Both the position numbers and the translations under genes were made by a program. The notes under the pieces were generated by a model that was given only the letters and a program-made list of their open reading frames with translations, did no database searches and had not been told where the DNA came from. 64,000 bases of DNA from Ideonella dechloratans (lineage in GTDB: Bacteria > Pseudomonadota > Gammaproteobacteria > Burkholderiales > Burkholderiaceae_C), in the NCBI RefSeq assembly GCF_021049305.1, contig NZ_CP088081.1, positions 3,771,119 to 3,835,118 on the forward strand, given 5' to 3'. Below are positions 1 through 8,606 of this stretch, one piece after another (within the stretch, counting starts at the first letter, position 1; each line of letters starts with the position of its first letter).

Positions 1-733
1 AGCTCGCGCAGTTGCCGCGGGCGGGATCGTTGAAGGCCTCGAAGCCGCGGTGCTCGGCCGGCGAGAGCTGCACCTGCCCGCGCAGGAAGGCGTCGTACTT
101 GCTGCTGTAGGGCGAGAAGGTGGGCGGGTGCTGCTGGAAAACCTCCAGCGCCAGCAAGAGGCCCTTCCAGGCCAGTTCGGGCTGGGCCAGCACATGCGGG
201 CCGAAGGCGGCCTGGAAGGGCGCCGCGCTGGACGAGCGGGCCAGGCGGGTGATCACCTCGGCCGGGTTGGCGTTGGCCATCTCGTTGGCCGCCAGCAGGG
301 GCAGGGCCGCCTGGTCGTGCACGCTGGCGGCGCGGCCGTCCCAGGTGAAGCCGCCGGTGGGGCCGTTGTCGATGCTGTCGTCGCCCTCGCTCTCCTGGTA
401 GTGCTCGGAGAAGCTGGGGGTGGCGGCCCGGTACATCAGCGAAGGCGGCGGGCGCAGACCCACCTGGTCCAGATGCGGGCCGCCCTTCTGGGCCGACAGG
501 CCGTTGGGCGGGCCATAGGCATGGGCCGGGTCGTGGCAGCTGGCGCAGGCCATGCGGCCCGAGGCCGAGAGACTGCGGTCGAAGAACAACACCCGCCCCA
601 GATCGGTCAGCGTGGCGGCATCGGGTTGGTGCTCGAAGCGGGTGCCGTAGAAGGAGGGCGCGGCCGCGGCGGACAGCAGCGTGGCGGCCAGCGCCAGCGG
701 CCAGCGCCGCAGGAATCGGGACAGGGCAATCAC
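1..733 (-). CDS. Di-haem cytochrome c peroxidase / MauG-family protein (partial, C-terminus outside window)
   Basis: Read leftward from a GTG start. The N-terminus is a signal peptide with a basic start and an Ala/Leu-rich core, so the protein is probably periplasmic. A first haem-binding motif CASCH lies at about residues 63-67, followed by the PxxAYG-type loop seen in bacterial cytochrome c peroxidases. The sequence leaves the window inside what looks like the second haem motif (GNCAS...). Family members use two c-type haems to reduce hydrogen peroxide or to oxidise protein substrates. About 244 codons are visible, roughly two thirds of a usual member. It is divergent from the phosphoesterase gene, with about 160 bp between them. 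Peroxidase versus MauG-like activity cannot be settled. Confidence 0.85.
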   Translation of the reverse strand, partial: MIALSRFLRRWPLALAATLLSAAAAPSFYGTRFEHQPDAATLTDLGRVLFFDRSLSASGRMACASCHDPAHAYGPPNGLSAQKGGPHLDQVGLRPPPSLMYRAATPSFSEHYQESEGDDSIDNGPTGGFTWDGRAASVHDQAALPLLAANEMANANPAEVITRLARSSSAAPFQAAFGPHVLAQPELAWKGLLLALEVFQQHPPTFSPYSSKYDAFLRGQVQLSPAEHRGFEAFNDPARGNCAS

Positions 734-897
734 GGGGAACCTGTGTGAGACAGCGGAAACCAGGTGACACGATAAGACCGCGAAGCTGTCCATCGGGTGA
801 CATCGGCGAGAGGCAGTACGGGGCGCTGGCCCATCACGGAACTGTCACGCGGGATGCCGAAGCTGCGCGGACGTTTCAACTTCTTTGCCCGCCCACC

Positions 898-2577
898 ATG
901 ATCGGAAACATCCGCACCCTGCGTGCCCTGACCGCCCCGGCCGTGCTGCTGGCCACCCTCGGCACCACCGGCTGCAACGGCAGCAGCCAGACCACCACCG
1001 AGGCCCTGCAGTCGGACATCCAGAACATCGTCGTCATCTACGCCGAGAACCGCTCCTTCGACAGCCTGTTCGGCCACTTCCCCGGCGCCAACGGCCTGTC
1101 GGCCGTGATGGACGCCAACGGCAAGCCCACCAGCGCCTACATCCCCCAGGTGGACCGCGACGGCAGCGCCCTGTCCACCCTGCCCCCGGTGTGGGGCGGC
1201 GTGACCGCCGGCGGCATCACCCCGGCCGTGACCCAGGCCCAGAGCACGGGCCTGGCCAACCAGCCCTTCAGCGTCGAGACCGCCTTCCAGACCTCGGCCA
1301 ACGCCACGCTGGACCTGTCCACCGTCACCCGCGACATGTACCACCGGTTCTTCGAGAACCAGATGCAGATCAACGGCGGCAAGAACGACCAGTTCGTCGC
1401 CTGGGCCGACTCCGGCGCCATGGTGATGGGCCAGTTCGACAGCAGCAGCTCGGCCCTCTACAAGCTGGCCCAGCAGTACACCCTGGCCGACAACTTCTTC
1501 CAGGGCGCCTTCGGCGGTTCCTTCCTGAACCACCAGTACCTGATCTGCGCCTGCGCGCCCGAGTACCCCAACGCCGACACCGCCGCCGCCGCCCCCAGCA
1601 TCGCCGTGCTGGACAAGGACAGCAGTGGCAACTACACCCACAACCTGAGCGTGGCCAGCGGCAGCCCGGCCTCGGCCATGGACGGCAAGCCCGTCTTCGT
1701 CAAGAGCGGCAACATCACGCCGGCCAACTACTTCGGCGACAACAAGTTCTACGCCGTCAACACCATGCAGCCGCCCTACCAGCCCAGCGGCAATGCGCCG
1801 GTGGACGTGAGCGGTACCGACAGCCTCTACGCCAACGCCACCAAGAGCACCACCCTGCCGGCCCAGACGGCCACCAACATCGGTGACCTGCTGACCGCCA
1901 AGGGCGTGAGCTGGAAGTGGTACGCCGGCGCCTGGAACGCCGCCACCACCGACGGCACCCAGGACCCGGCCAGCACCCGCTCGGTGATCTATGCCGGCAA
2001 CAGCTACGGCGTGGCCACCACCGCCAACCTGGACTTCCAGCCCCACCACCAGCCCTTCAACTACTACGCCGAGTTCGACCCGGTCACCCACGCCACCGAG
2101 CGCGCCAACCACCTGCAGGACTACACCAACCTGGTGGCCGACGCCGCCGCCGGCACCCTGCCCGCCGTGTCCTTCTACAAGCCCGAAGGCCTGTACAACC
2201 AGCACCCGGGCTATGCCAACGTGACGGACGCCGACCAGAAGATCGCCGACCTGGTGGCCAAGCTGCAGGCCAGCCCGCAGTGGAAGCACATGATGATCGT
2301 CATCACCTACGACGAGAACGGCGGCCAGTGGGACCACGTGGCGCCGCCCGCCGCCGACAAGATGGGCCCGGGCACCCGCATCCCGGCCCTCATCATCTCG
2401 CCCTACGCCAAGAAGGGCACGGTGGACCACACCCAGTACGACACCGCCTCGGTGCTGCGCCTGATCACCCGCCGCTTCGGCCTGCCCACCCTGCCGGGCC
2501 TGACCACCCGCGACGAGGCCCTGAAGGCCAATGGCGGCCAGCCCATGGGCGACCTGACCAACGCGCTGAACCTGTGA
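898..2577 (+). CDS. Exported acid phosphatase / phospholipase C-like phosphoesterase (AcpA type), copy 1
   Basis: A 559-residue member of the phosphoesterase family that includes Francisella AcpA and bacterial phospholipases C. The ATG at 898 gives a short signal ending in a lipobox-like TTGC, so a lipoprotein is likely; longer upstream reading has no signal sequence. Conserved blocks include AENRSFDSLFG near the N-terminus (Glu-Asn, metal ligands in AcpA), GGSFLNHQYLICAC in the middle (candidate nucleophile Ser) and TYDENGGQWDHV near the C-terminus (Asp-Glu ligands). The expected reaction is hydrolysis of phosphomonoesters or phospholipid head groups in the periplasm or at the cell surface. 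It is followed after about 130 bp by a paralogue of identical length. Substrate unknown. Confidence 0.88.
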   Translation: MIGNIRTLRALTAPAVLLATLGTTGCNGSSQTTTEALQSDIQNIVVIYAENRSFDSLFGHFPGANGLSAVMDANGKPTSAYIPQVDRDGSALSTLPPVWGGVTAGGITPAVTQAQSTGLANQPFSVETAFQTSANATLDLSTVTRDMYHRFFENQMQINGGKNDQFVAWADSGAMVMGQFDSSSSALYKLAQQYTLADNFFQGAFGGSFLNHQYLICACAPEYPNADTAAAAPSIAVLDKDSSGNYTHNLSVASGSPASAMDGKPVFVKSGNITPANYFGDNKFYAVNTMQPPYQPSGNAPVDVSGTDSLYANATKSTTLPAQTATNIGDLLTAKGVSWKWYAGAWNAATTDGTQDPASTRSVIYAGNSYGVATTANLDFQPHHQPFNYYAEFDPVTHATERANHLQDYTNLVADAAAGTLPAVSFYKPEGLYNQHPGYANVTDADQKIADLVAKLQASPQWKHMMIVITYDENGGQWDHVAPPAADKMGPGTRIPALIISPYAKKGTVDHTQYDTASVLRLITRRFGLPTLPGLTTRDEALKANGGQPMGDLTNALNL

Positions 2578-2710
2578 TGGCCTTGTGAGGATCGCCGGAC
2601 GCCCCCGGGGCGTCTGGTGTCAAATCCGCGGCGCGGCGCCTCCGGCAACGGGGGGCCGCGCCGCGTCCATTTCAGTGTGCAAAAGGGCGCGTCCATCTGG
2701 GAGCCCCGCC

Positions 2711-4390
2711 ATGAAGACCCCGACCCTGTTCCTGCTGCGCAGTGCCCTGGCCCTGGCGGCCCTGCATGCCCTGTCGGCCCAGGCCGCCCCGGCCGCCCCG
2801 GCCACCGCGCCCGATGCGCTGACCACCGCGCTGCGCGCCAAGGTGCAGAACATCGTCGTCATCTACGCCGAGAACCGCGCCTTCGACAACCTCTACGGCC
2901 GCTTTCCCGGCGCGGACGGTCTGGCCACGGTGCTGGATGCCCAAGGCCGCCCCACCGCCGCCTACGCCCCCCAGCACGACCGCGACGGCAGCCTGCTGGC
3001 CCAGTTGCCGCCCACCTGGGGCGGGGTGACCATGCCCGGCGTGCTGCCGGCGGTGACCCAGGCCCAGAGCGCCGGCCTGCCCAACCGGCCCTTCGACATC
3101 GGCCAGGCCTTCGGCACCCGGCTGGGCACGGACACCGTCACCCGCGACCTGTACCACCGCTTCTTCGAGAACCAGATGCAGATCAACGGCGGCCGCAACG
3201 ACGGCTTCGTGGCCTGGGGCGACAGCGGCGGCCTGGTGATGGGCCACTTCGACACCGGCGAGACCGCCATGACGGCGCTGGCGCGCGAGTACGTGCTGGC
3301 CGACCACTTCTTCCAGGGCGCCTTCGGCGGCTCCTTCCTGAACCACCAGTACCTGATCTGCGCCTGCGCGCCCGAGTACCCGAACGCGGACACCGCGCCG
3401 GCCAAGCCCAGCATCGCCGAGCTGGAACGCGACGCGCAGGGCGCCTACCTGCCCCGCCTGGCCGTGTCGGCCAAGAGCCCGGCCTCGGCCATGGACGGTC
3501 GGCCCATCTTCGTCCACTCCGGCAACCTGACACCGAAGAACTACTTCGGCGACGGCACCTTCCGCGCCGTCAACACCATGCAGCCGGCCTGGCAGCCCAG
3601 CGGCAACCCGCCGGCCGATGCCGCCAAGGCGCCGATGGTGGCCAACCCGGCCAAGCCCACCACGCTGCCACCGCAGACCACCCCCACCATCGGCGACCTG
3701 CTCAGCGCCAAGGGCATCGGCTGGGCCTGGTACGCCGGGGCCTGGGCCGAGGCGGTGGCCGACGGCCAGCAGCCTGCCGGCACGCCGCGCCGGGTGATCT
3801 ACGCCAGTGAGCAGACGGGCGTGACCTCGCCCGCGGCGGTGGGCTTCCAGCCGCACCACCAGCCCTTCAACTACTACGCGGCGATGGACCCGCTGCGCCA
3901 CCCCGAGGCCCGCGCCGCCCACCTGCAGGACGGCCGCGACCTGCTGCGCGCCGCGGCCGCGGGCAGCCTGCCGCCGGTGGCCTTCTACAAGCCCGAGGGC
4001 CTGTACAACCAGCACCCGGGCTATGCCAGCGTGGCCGATGGCGACCGCCAGATCGCCGCCCTGGTGCGCCGCCTGCAGGCCAGTCCGCAGTGGAAGCAGA
4101 TGGTCATCGTGGTGACCTACGACGAGAACGGCGGCCAGTGGGACCACGTGGCGCCCCCGACCGGCGACAAGCTGGGCCCGGGCACCCGCATCCCGGCCAT
4201 CGTCATCTCGCCCTTCGCGAAGAAGGGCACGGTGGACCCCACGCCTTACGACACCGGCTCGGTGCTGCGCCTGATCACCCGGCGCTTCGACCTGCCCACG
4301 CTGGCCGGGCTGCGCACCCGCGACGAGGCGCTGAAGGCGCATGGCCAGCCGGCCATGGGCGACCTGACCGCGGCGCTGACGCTGGACTGA
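2711..4390 (+). CDS. Exported acid phosphatase / phospholipase C-like phosphoesterase (AcpA type), copy 2
   Basis: A second 559-residue phosphoesterase, collinear with the gene before it and sharing nearly every conserved block: QNIVVIYAENRAFDN, FLNHQYLICACAPEYP, TYDENGGQWDHV, ISPFAKKGTVD. The ATG at 2711 gives a Sec-type signal peptide ending near SAQA; unlike copy 1 it has no lipobox Cys, so the product should be soluble in the periplasm or secreted. Some DNA blocks are nearly identical to copy 1, which suggests tandem duplication with later divergence or gene conversion. Loss of the lipid anchor in one copy suggests different locations for the two enzymes. Confidence 0.88.
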   Translation: MKTPTLFLLRSALALAALHALSAQAAPAAPATAPDALTTALRAKVQNIVVIYAENRAFDNLYGRFPGADGLATVLDAQGRPTAAYAPQHDRDGSLLAQLPPTWGGVTMPGVLPAVTQAQSAGLPNRPFDIGQAFGTRLGTDTVTRDLYHRFFENQMQINGGRNDGFVAWGDSGGLVMGHFDTGETAMTALAREYVLADHFFQGAFGGSFLNHQYLICACAPEYPNADTAPAKPSIAELERDAQGAYLPRLAVSAKSPASAMDGRPIFVHSGNLTPKNYFGDGTFRAVNTMQPAWQPSGNPPADAAKAPMVANPAKPTTLPPQTTPTIGDLLSAKGIGWAWYAGAWAEAVADGQQPAGTPRRVIYASEQTGVTSPAAVGFQPHHQPFNYYAAMDPLRHPEARAAHLQDGRDLLRAAAAGSLPPVAFYKPEGLYNQHPGYASVADGDRQIAALVRRLQASPQWKQMVIVVTYDENGGQWDHVAPPTGDKLGPGTRIPAIVISPFAKKGTVDPTPYDTGSVLRLITRRFDLPTLAGLRTRDEALKAHGQPAMGDLTAALTLD

Positions 4391-4411
4391 GCCCCGGCCG
4401 GGGTCGGCGGA

Positions 4412-5149
4412 TCAGGCCACCCGAGCCATCCGCTCGGCCGCCAGCGCCAGCCAGCGGCCGTAGATGCGCGCGGCGGTGGCCTGGCTGTCGGCCAGCCAGC
4501 GCGCGGTGTCGGCCCGCATCGCGGCCTCGCCCTGCACGCCGGCATGGGCGCGCAGCGGGTGGCCGTCGGCCGGGGCCTCGGCGCACCAGCGGTCCAGCTT
4601 CTCGGCATCCACCTCGATGTGGAACTGCATGCCCAGGTGCGGCCCGAAGGCGAAGGCCTGGTGGGCGCAGGCGGCGTTGCGCGCCAGCAGGGTGGCCCCG
4701 GCCGGCAGCGCGAAGGTCTGGAAGTGCCACTGGTAGGCCGGCAGCGCGGCGCGCTCGCCCAGCCAGGCGGCGGCCAGCGGATCGGCGGTGGTCTCGACGC
4801 GCGACCAGCCGATCTCGGGCACGGGGTTGTCGGTGGTGGGCGCGCCCAGGGCGCGCGCCAGCATCTGCCCGCCCAGGCAGTGGCCGACGATGGGCACGCC
4901 GCGGCCGATGGCGTCGCGCATCAGGGCCTCGGCGCGGCGCAGGAAGGGCAGCTCGTCGTTGACGCTCATGGTGCCGCCCAGCATGGCGATGGCGTCCCAG
5001 TCGCGGGCCTCGGTGGGCACGGTGTGGCCCTCGGCCACCTGGCACAGCGTGAAGGCCTGGCTGCGCTGCTGCAGCCAGTGCGCCAGAAAGGCCGGGCCGT
5101 CGCTGGCCAGGGGTTGCAGGATCAGGACACGGGGCGCGGCAGACGGCAT
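4412..5149 (-). CDS. Class I glutamine amidotransferase-like protein (GuaA N-domain type)
   Basis: A 245-residue stand-alone class I glutamine amidotransferase domain. The nucleophile elbow GHCLGGQ puts the catalytic Cys at about residue 91, and MQFHIEVD near residue 180 supplies the catalytic His and Glu. An early LGGTMSVND block matches GMP-synthase-like amidotransferases of the YfeJ/GAT1 group. Such proteins hydrolyse glutamine or a gamma-glutamyl amide, but stand-alone members mostly lack a known partner. It is convergent with the phosphoesterase gene. No synthetase partner is nearby, so the substrate is open. Confidence 0.85.
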   Translation of the reverse strand: MPSAAPRVLILQPLASDGPAFLAHWLQQRSQAFTLCQVAEGHTVPTEARDWDAIAMLGGTMSVNDELPFLRRAEALMRDAIGRGVPIVGHCLGGQMLARALGAPTTDNPVPEIGWSRVETTADPLAAAWLGERAALPAYQWHFQTFALPAGATLLARNAACAHQAFAFGPHLGMQFHIEVDAEKLDRWCAEAPADGHPLRAHAGVQGEAAMRADTARWLADSQATAARIYGRWLALAAERMARVA

Positions 5150-5173
5150 GGGCGGCGGGAACAGGACGGGTCT

Positions 5174-5518
5174 TCAGTGCCCCGCACTGTAGCCGGCCGT
5201 GCGCACCGGCGCCTCGGGCACGAAGACCCACAGCAGCACGTAGAGCAGCAGGCCGGTGCCGCCGAACAGCACCAGCAGCACCGCGATCAGGCGCCAGATC
5301 CACGAGGCCAGGCCGGTGATCTCGGCCAGGCCCCCGCAGACGCCGCCCAGCCAGCGGTCCTCGCGGCTGCGGCGCAGGCCGTTGACGCTCTGGGCGAAGG
5401 CGTTGGCGGGCGGCTCGCCGCGCAGCAGCCGCGCCTTGGCACGGGCGAATTCATCGTCGGAGAGCTGGCCGCGGGCATGCAGCTCGGCCAGCTTGGCCAG
5501 TTCGTCGGCATCGGACAT
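5174..5518 (-). CDS. PspC-domain membrane protein with N-terminal SHOCT-like helix
   Basis: A small protein of 114 residues. Residues 5-30 (LAELHARGQLSDDEF) resemble the SHOCT oligomerisation motif. Residues about 48-108 form a PspC domain, with RSREDRWLGGVCGGLAE followed by two close transmembrane stretches rich in Leu and Val. In the phage-shock response PspC senses envelope stress and binds PspA, but many stand-alone PspC proteins are uncharacterised. The gene follows the amidotransferase on the same strand. No pspA or pspB is visible here. Confidence 0.85.
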   Translation of the reverse strand: MSDADELAKLAELHARGQLSDDEFARAKARLLRGEPPANAFAQSVNGLRRSREDRWLGGVCGGLAEITGLASWIWRLIAVLLVLFGGTGLLLYVLLWVFVPEAPVRTAGYSAGH

Positions 5519-5659
5519 GGGGGTCTCCTGGGGAAGGCATCGATGGGCACAGTGTGAGGCGGTCGGCCGGCCCCGGCCATCCCCAGGCGACCAATGGGGT
5601 CACCGGCAGCATGGTCTGCCCATGGCCGCGACGAACCGCGGCGGGCCGCGGCCGCCGGA

Positions 5660-6847
5660 TCAGCCCGGGGTCCCGGTCAAGGCCCGCGCGGCCGCCTGCC
5701 GACACAGCGCCCCGTCGGCCAGGCCGTGGGCGGCATGGTCCTGGCAGGCATGCACCAGCTTGATCACATGGTCGTCGTCCTGGGCGCAGGCGGCCGCGCG
5801 CAGGGCCGGCCAGCCGGGCAGGGTGTCGGGCCGGGGCAGCGGGCGGAACGATGCCCGGTGCAGCGGCGCGGCCAGCCAGCCGGCCACCACCACCCGCCAC
5901 AGCACGCTGGCATCGGTCTGCGGCGGCAGCCAGGGCAGCAGCACCCGCACCGCCCGCAGGCCGGTGACCAGGTGCAGCACGGTGAAATCGCCGCTCAGGG
6001 CATGGCCTTGCAGGGCCACGGGCACCAGCCGGGCCAGGGCCTCGCCCAGCGGCAGGGCCTGCGGCGCCCGGGCCAGCAGATGCTGGTAGAGCGGGCTGCG
6101 GCTGGCCTCGGCCATGCAGTGGCTGATCGACGGCGCCTCCAGCGCCAGGCGCCCGCCCGCGGCCTGCAGCGCCACGACCCAGTCGGCCCAAGGCTGGGGA
6201 TCGGTGGCGGCCACCGCCGGCAGGGGGCGCCAGCGGCTGGCCCAGAAGGCCAAGGCCGAAGCCAGCTCGGCGTCATGGCCGGCCTGCAGCGCATGGGCCA
6301 CGCGGATGGGGCCGTGCAGCGCAGCCGCGCCCAGGCCCGGCCAGAGCGCGGGCAGCACGCCCCGCACCCAGGGCCCGGTGCCATGCAGGGCCAGGCCCTG
6401 GACCATGGCCTCGCGCAGCGGGCCATAGGCGTCGGCCAGCCCCCGCAGGCGCTGCCAGCCGGGCAGCACCTGCGGCGGCGCCGGGGGCGGCGGAGGCGCC
6501 CCCTCGGCCGCATCGGTCCCGTTGGTCCCGTTGCCCCCGTTGGCCGCACCCGCTCCCGCCAGACCCTGACGCATCAGGTACTGGTGGGCGAAGGCCTCCA
6601 GCCGGTCGGCATCGGCGCCCAGACGGGCCAGGGCATGCAGGGCCATGGGCAGGTGGTTGGTGTAGCCGCTGGGCAGCGCGGGGTCGAGGGTGGCGCAGCG
6701 GTCCAGCAGCGCCTGCAGGGCGGTGCGGGCCCGGGCCGCCGGGCGGCTCAGCGCCTCGGGCGGCAGCTGCGATGACGGCACCCGGGACGGCGGAAAGGGC
6801 AAGGCGGCAGAGGCCTGACGGGCCAGGGCGGAAAGGGCAGCGGGCAT
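5660..6847 (-). CDS. Questin oxidase-like protein, probable SoxR target
   Basis: A 395-residue protein with the features of the questin-oxidase-like family: an early Asn-His block (YTNHLPMALHALARLGA, about residues 60-76) and a C-terminal DDHVIKLVHAC block. Fungal questin oxidase opens an anthraquinone ring in a Baeyer-Villiger-like step; bacterial members are largely uncharacterised. A Gly/Asn/Thr low-complexity linker and a Pro-rich run occupy about residues 95-125. The gene is divergent from a SoxR-type regulator, and a MerR-type promoter (19-bp spacer containing a palindrome) points straight at it, so redox-controlled expression is inferred. The family call comes from motif memory and is moderately sure. 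Confidence 0.65.
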   Translation of the reverse strand: MPAALSALARQASAALPFPPSRVPSSQLPPEALSRPAARARTALQALLDRCATLDPALPSGYTNHLPMALHALARLGADADRLEAFAHQYLMRQGLAGAGAANGGNGTNGTDAAEGAPPPPPAPPQVLPGWQRLRGLADAYGPLREAMVQGLALHGTGPWVRGVLPALWPGLGAAALHGPIRVAHALQAGHDAELASALAFWASRWRPLPAVAATDPQPWADWVVALQAAGGRLALEAPSISHCMAEASRSPLYQHLLARAPQALPLGEALARLVPVALQGHALSGDFTVLHLVTGLRAVRVLLPWLPPQTDASVLWRVVVAGWLAAPLHRASFRPLPRPDTLPGWPALRAAACAQDDDHVIKLVHACQDHAAHGLADGALCRQAAARALTGTPG

Positions 6848-6882
6848 GGCGGGCTCATCGGCTAGGTGGGAAGATGGGCGCC

Positions 6883-6913
6883 ATCGTGCAAGTTAAAGTG
6901 AACTTCATGTCAA
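6883..6913 (-). promoter_or_regulatory. MerR/SoxR-type promoter-operator for the questin-oxidase-like gene
   Basis: On the minus strand a perfect -35 TTGACA (6908-6913) is separated by 19 bp from a -10 CACGAT (6883-6888). The long spacer is the hallmark of promoters activated by MerR-family proteins. Inside it lies the dyad AAGTT-N6-AACTT (6890-6905), resembling the core of SoxR boxes. Transcription would run to the gene starting at 6847, and the site also abuts the soxR start, which would allow autoregulation. The site is read directly from the sequence; regulator binding is inferred. Confidence 0.7.
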
Positions 6914-7485
6914 GCGTCATTTCGGACCCATCCCTGCCCGCCGAGCGGCCGCAGGCCACGCAGGTTCTGAGCATCGGCGAGCTGGCCCGGCGGGCCGGCC
7001 TGGCGCCCAGCGCGATCCGCTTCTACGAGCAGCAGGGCCTGATGGCCTCGCAGCGCAGCGCCTCGGGCCGGCGGCGCTACACGCGGGCCGATCTGCGCCG
7101 GCTGGCCTTCATCCGCGCGGCCCAGACCCTGGGCCTGTCGCTGGAGGAGATCCGCGCCGCGCTGGCCAGCCTGCCCGAGGGCCGCACGCCCACCAAGGCC
7201 GACTGGGAGCGGCTGTCGCGCGGCTGGAAGGCGCTGCTGGACGACCGCATCGCGGCCATAACGCGGCTGCGCGACCGCCTGGGCAGCTGCATTGGCTGCG
7301 GCTGCCTGTCGCTGAAGACCTGCGCGCTGTACAACGCCGAGGACGCGGCCGCGGTGCGCGGCCCCGGCGCGCGCTACCTGCTGGGCGAGCCTCCGGCCAC
7401 CCGGCCTCCGATGGAGGCCGCGCCGATCACGCCGCCCGCAGGCAATCGACGATCTGCAGCCGGGCGGCCCGCCAGGCGGGGATGA
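6907..7485 (+). CDS. soxR: Redox-sensitive transcriptional regulator, SoxR type (MerR family)
   Basis: A MerR-family regulator of 192 residues from the ATG at 6907. The N-terminal winged helix-turn-helix is clear (SIGELARRAGLAPSAIRFYEQQGL), followed by a dimerisation helix and the SoxR cluster motif with Cys at about 128, 131, 133 and 139 (CX2CXCX5C), which binds a redox-active [2Fe-2S] centre. It is longer than E. coli SoxR because of a Pro/Arg-rich tail of about 35 residues. An alternative ATG at 6874 has a better Shine-Dalgarno (AGGTGGG) but would put the operator inside the coding region. Its 3' end overlaps the convergent ABC permease gene by 59 bp. Confidence 0.92.
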   Translation: MSSVISDPSLPAERPQATQVLSIGELARRAGLAPSAIRFYEQQGLMASQRSASGRRRYTRADLRRLAFIRAAQTLGLSLEEIRAALASLPEGRTPTKADWERLSRGWKALLDDRIAAITRLRDRLGSCIGCGCLSLKTCALYNAEDAAAVRGPGARYLLGEPPATRPPMEAAPITPPAGNRRSAAGRPARRG

Positions 7486-8596
7486 AGCCGCCGACGAAGC
7501 CCATGGCCAGCGCGAAGACCAGGGTCTGCACGACGATGCCGGGCGTGAGCTTGAACTGGAAGGCCAGTTCGGCGAAGGTCTGGAAGTTGGTGGTGCTGAT
7601 GTTGACCGTCTGCATCAGGCTGGCGCCGGCCAGGCCCATCAGGCCGCCCACCAGGGCCAGCAGCAGGCTCTCGCCCAGGAAGGCGACCAGCACCGCGCCG
7701 CGGCGAAAGCCCAGGGCGCGCAGCGTGCCGATCTCGGCGGTGCGCTGCGAGACGGCGGCGAACATGGTGATCATGGCCCCCACCACCGCGCCGATGCTGA
7801 AGATGATGGACAGCGCGGTGCCCAGGATGCGGATGAAGGTGGCCAGGGCCTGGCTCTGCTCTTCGTAGAACTGCACCTCGGGCTTGGCCTCCACGGTCAG
7901 CCGCGGGTCGGCGGCGATGACGGCCTGCTGGCGCGCGAAGCCGTCCGGATCGGCCAGGCGCCAGAGCACCACCGAGTAGGCGCTGCGGCGGAAGGCCTGC
8001 ATCATCACGTCCACATCGCCCCAGATCTCGCTGTCGAAGGCGGTGTGGGCGGCGTCGAAGATGCCGACGATGCGCCACTGCCGCCCGGCAAAGCGCAGGC
8101 TCTGGCCCAGGAGGGCGCCGGCAAAGCCTTCGCTGACGGCGCGGCCGACGATGATCTCGGCGCTGCCGGGGCGGAACATGCGCCCGGCCACCAGCTGCAC
8201 CTGGGGCCGCAGCGCCAGGCCGGCGGCCGAGGTGCCGCGCATGGTCAGGTTGCCGGCCTTGGCGCTGTCCTTCTTGGGCAGGGCGTTCAGCACCACGGTC
8301 TCGGCGCTGGCCAGGCGCTGGCCGTCGGCCCCGCGGGCGATGCCCGGCAGGCTGGCCAGGACGGCGGCCTGGCTGCGGTCCACGCCGCTGCTGATCTCCG
8401 AGGGCGAGCCCTTGCGCAGGGCGATGACGTTGTCGGGCCGGCCGGTGGCCACCAGGGTGGCGCGGATGCCCTCGCTCATCATCAGCACGGTGGCGAAGGT
8501 GTAGACCACCAGGGCCATGCCGCCGGCGGTGAGCAGGGTGGTGACGCGCCGCACCCAGAGGTTGCGGGCGATGTAGGACAGCGGCACGGCCTTCAT
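7427..8596 (-). CDS. ABC transporter permease, FtsX/MacB-like (second permease)
   Basis: A 389-residue inner-membrane permease: one N-terminal transmembrane helix (about residues 15-40), a large periplasmic domain (about 45-260), then three C-terminal helices with the FtsX signature around RTAEIGTLRALGF. This four-helix layout is that of MacB and LolC/E-type permeases, which move substrates from the periplasm or outer leaflet rather than across the inner membrane. It follows the partner permease by 10 bp as the last gene of the adaptor-ATPase-permease-permease set. Its 3' end lies antisense to the end of soxR. Substrate unknown. Confidence 0.88.
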   Translation of the reverse strand: MKAVPLSYIARNLWVRRVTTLLTAGGMALVVYTFATVLMMSEGIRATLVATGRPDNVIALRKGSPSEISSGVDRSQAAVLASLPGIARGADGQRLASAETVVLNALPKKDSAKAGNLTMRGTSAAGLALRPQVQLVAGRMFRPGSAEIIVGRAVSEGFAGALLGQSLRFAGRQWRIVGIFDAAHTAFDSEIWGDVDVMMQAFRRSAYSVVLWRLADPDGFARQQAVIAADPRLTVEAKPEVQFYEEQSQALATFIRILGTALSIIFSIGAVVGAMITMFAAVSQRTAEIGTLRALGFRRGAVLVAFLGESLLLALVGGLMGLAGASLMQTVNISTTNFQTFAELAFQFKLTPGIVVQTLVFALAMGFVGGFIPAWRAARLQIVDCLRAA

Positions 8597-8606
8597 GCGG
8601 GCCCCC

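Noticed and set aside
730..4342. Long minus-strand frames opposite both phosphoesterase genes
   Set aside because: Gly/Val/His-rich composition without any motif; typical antisense open frames of high-GC coding DNA.
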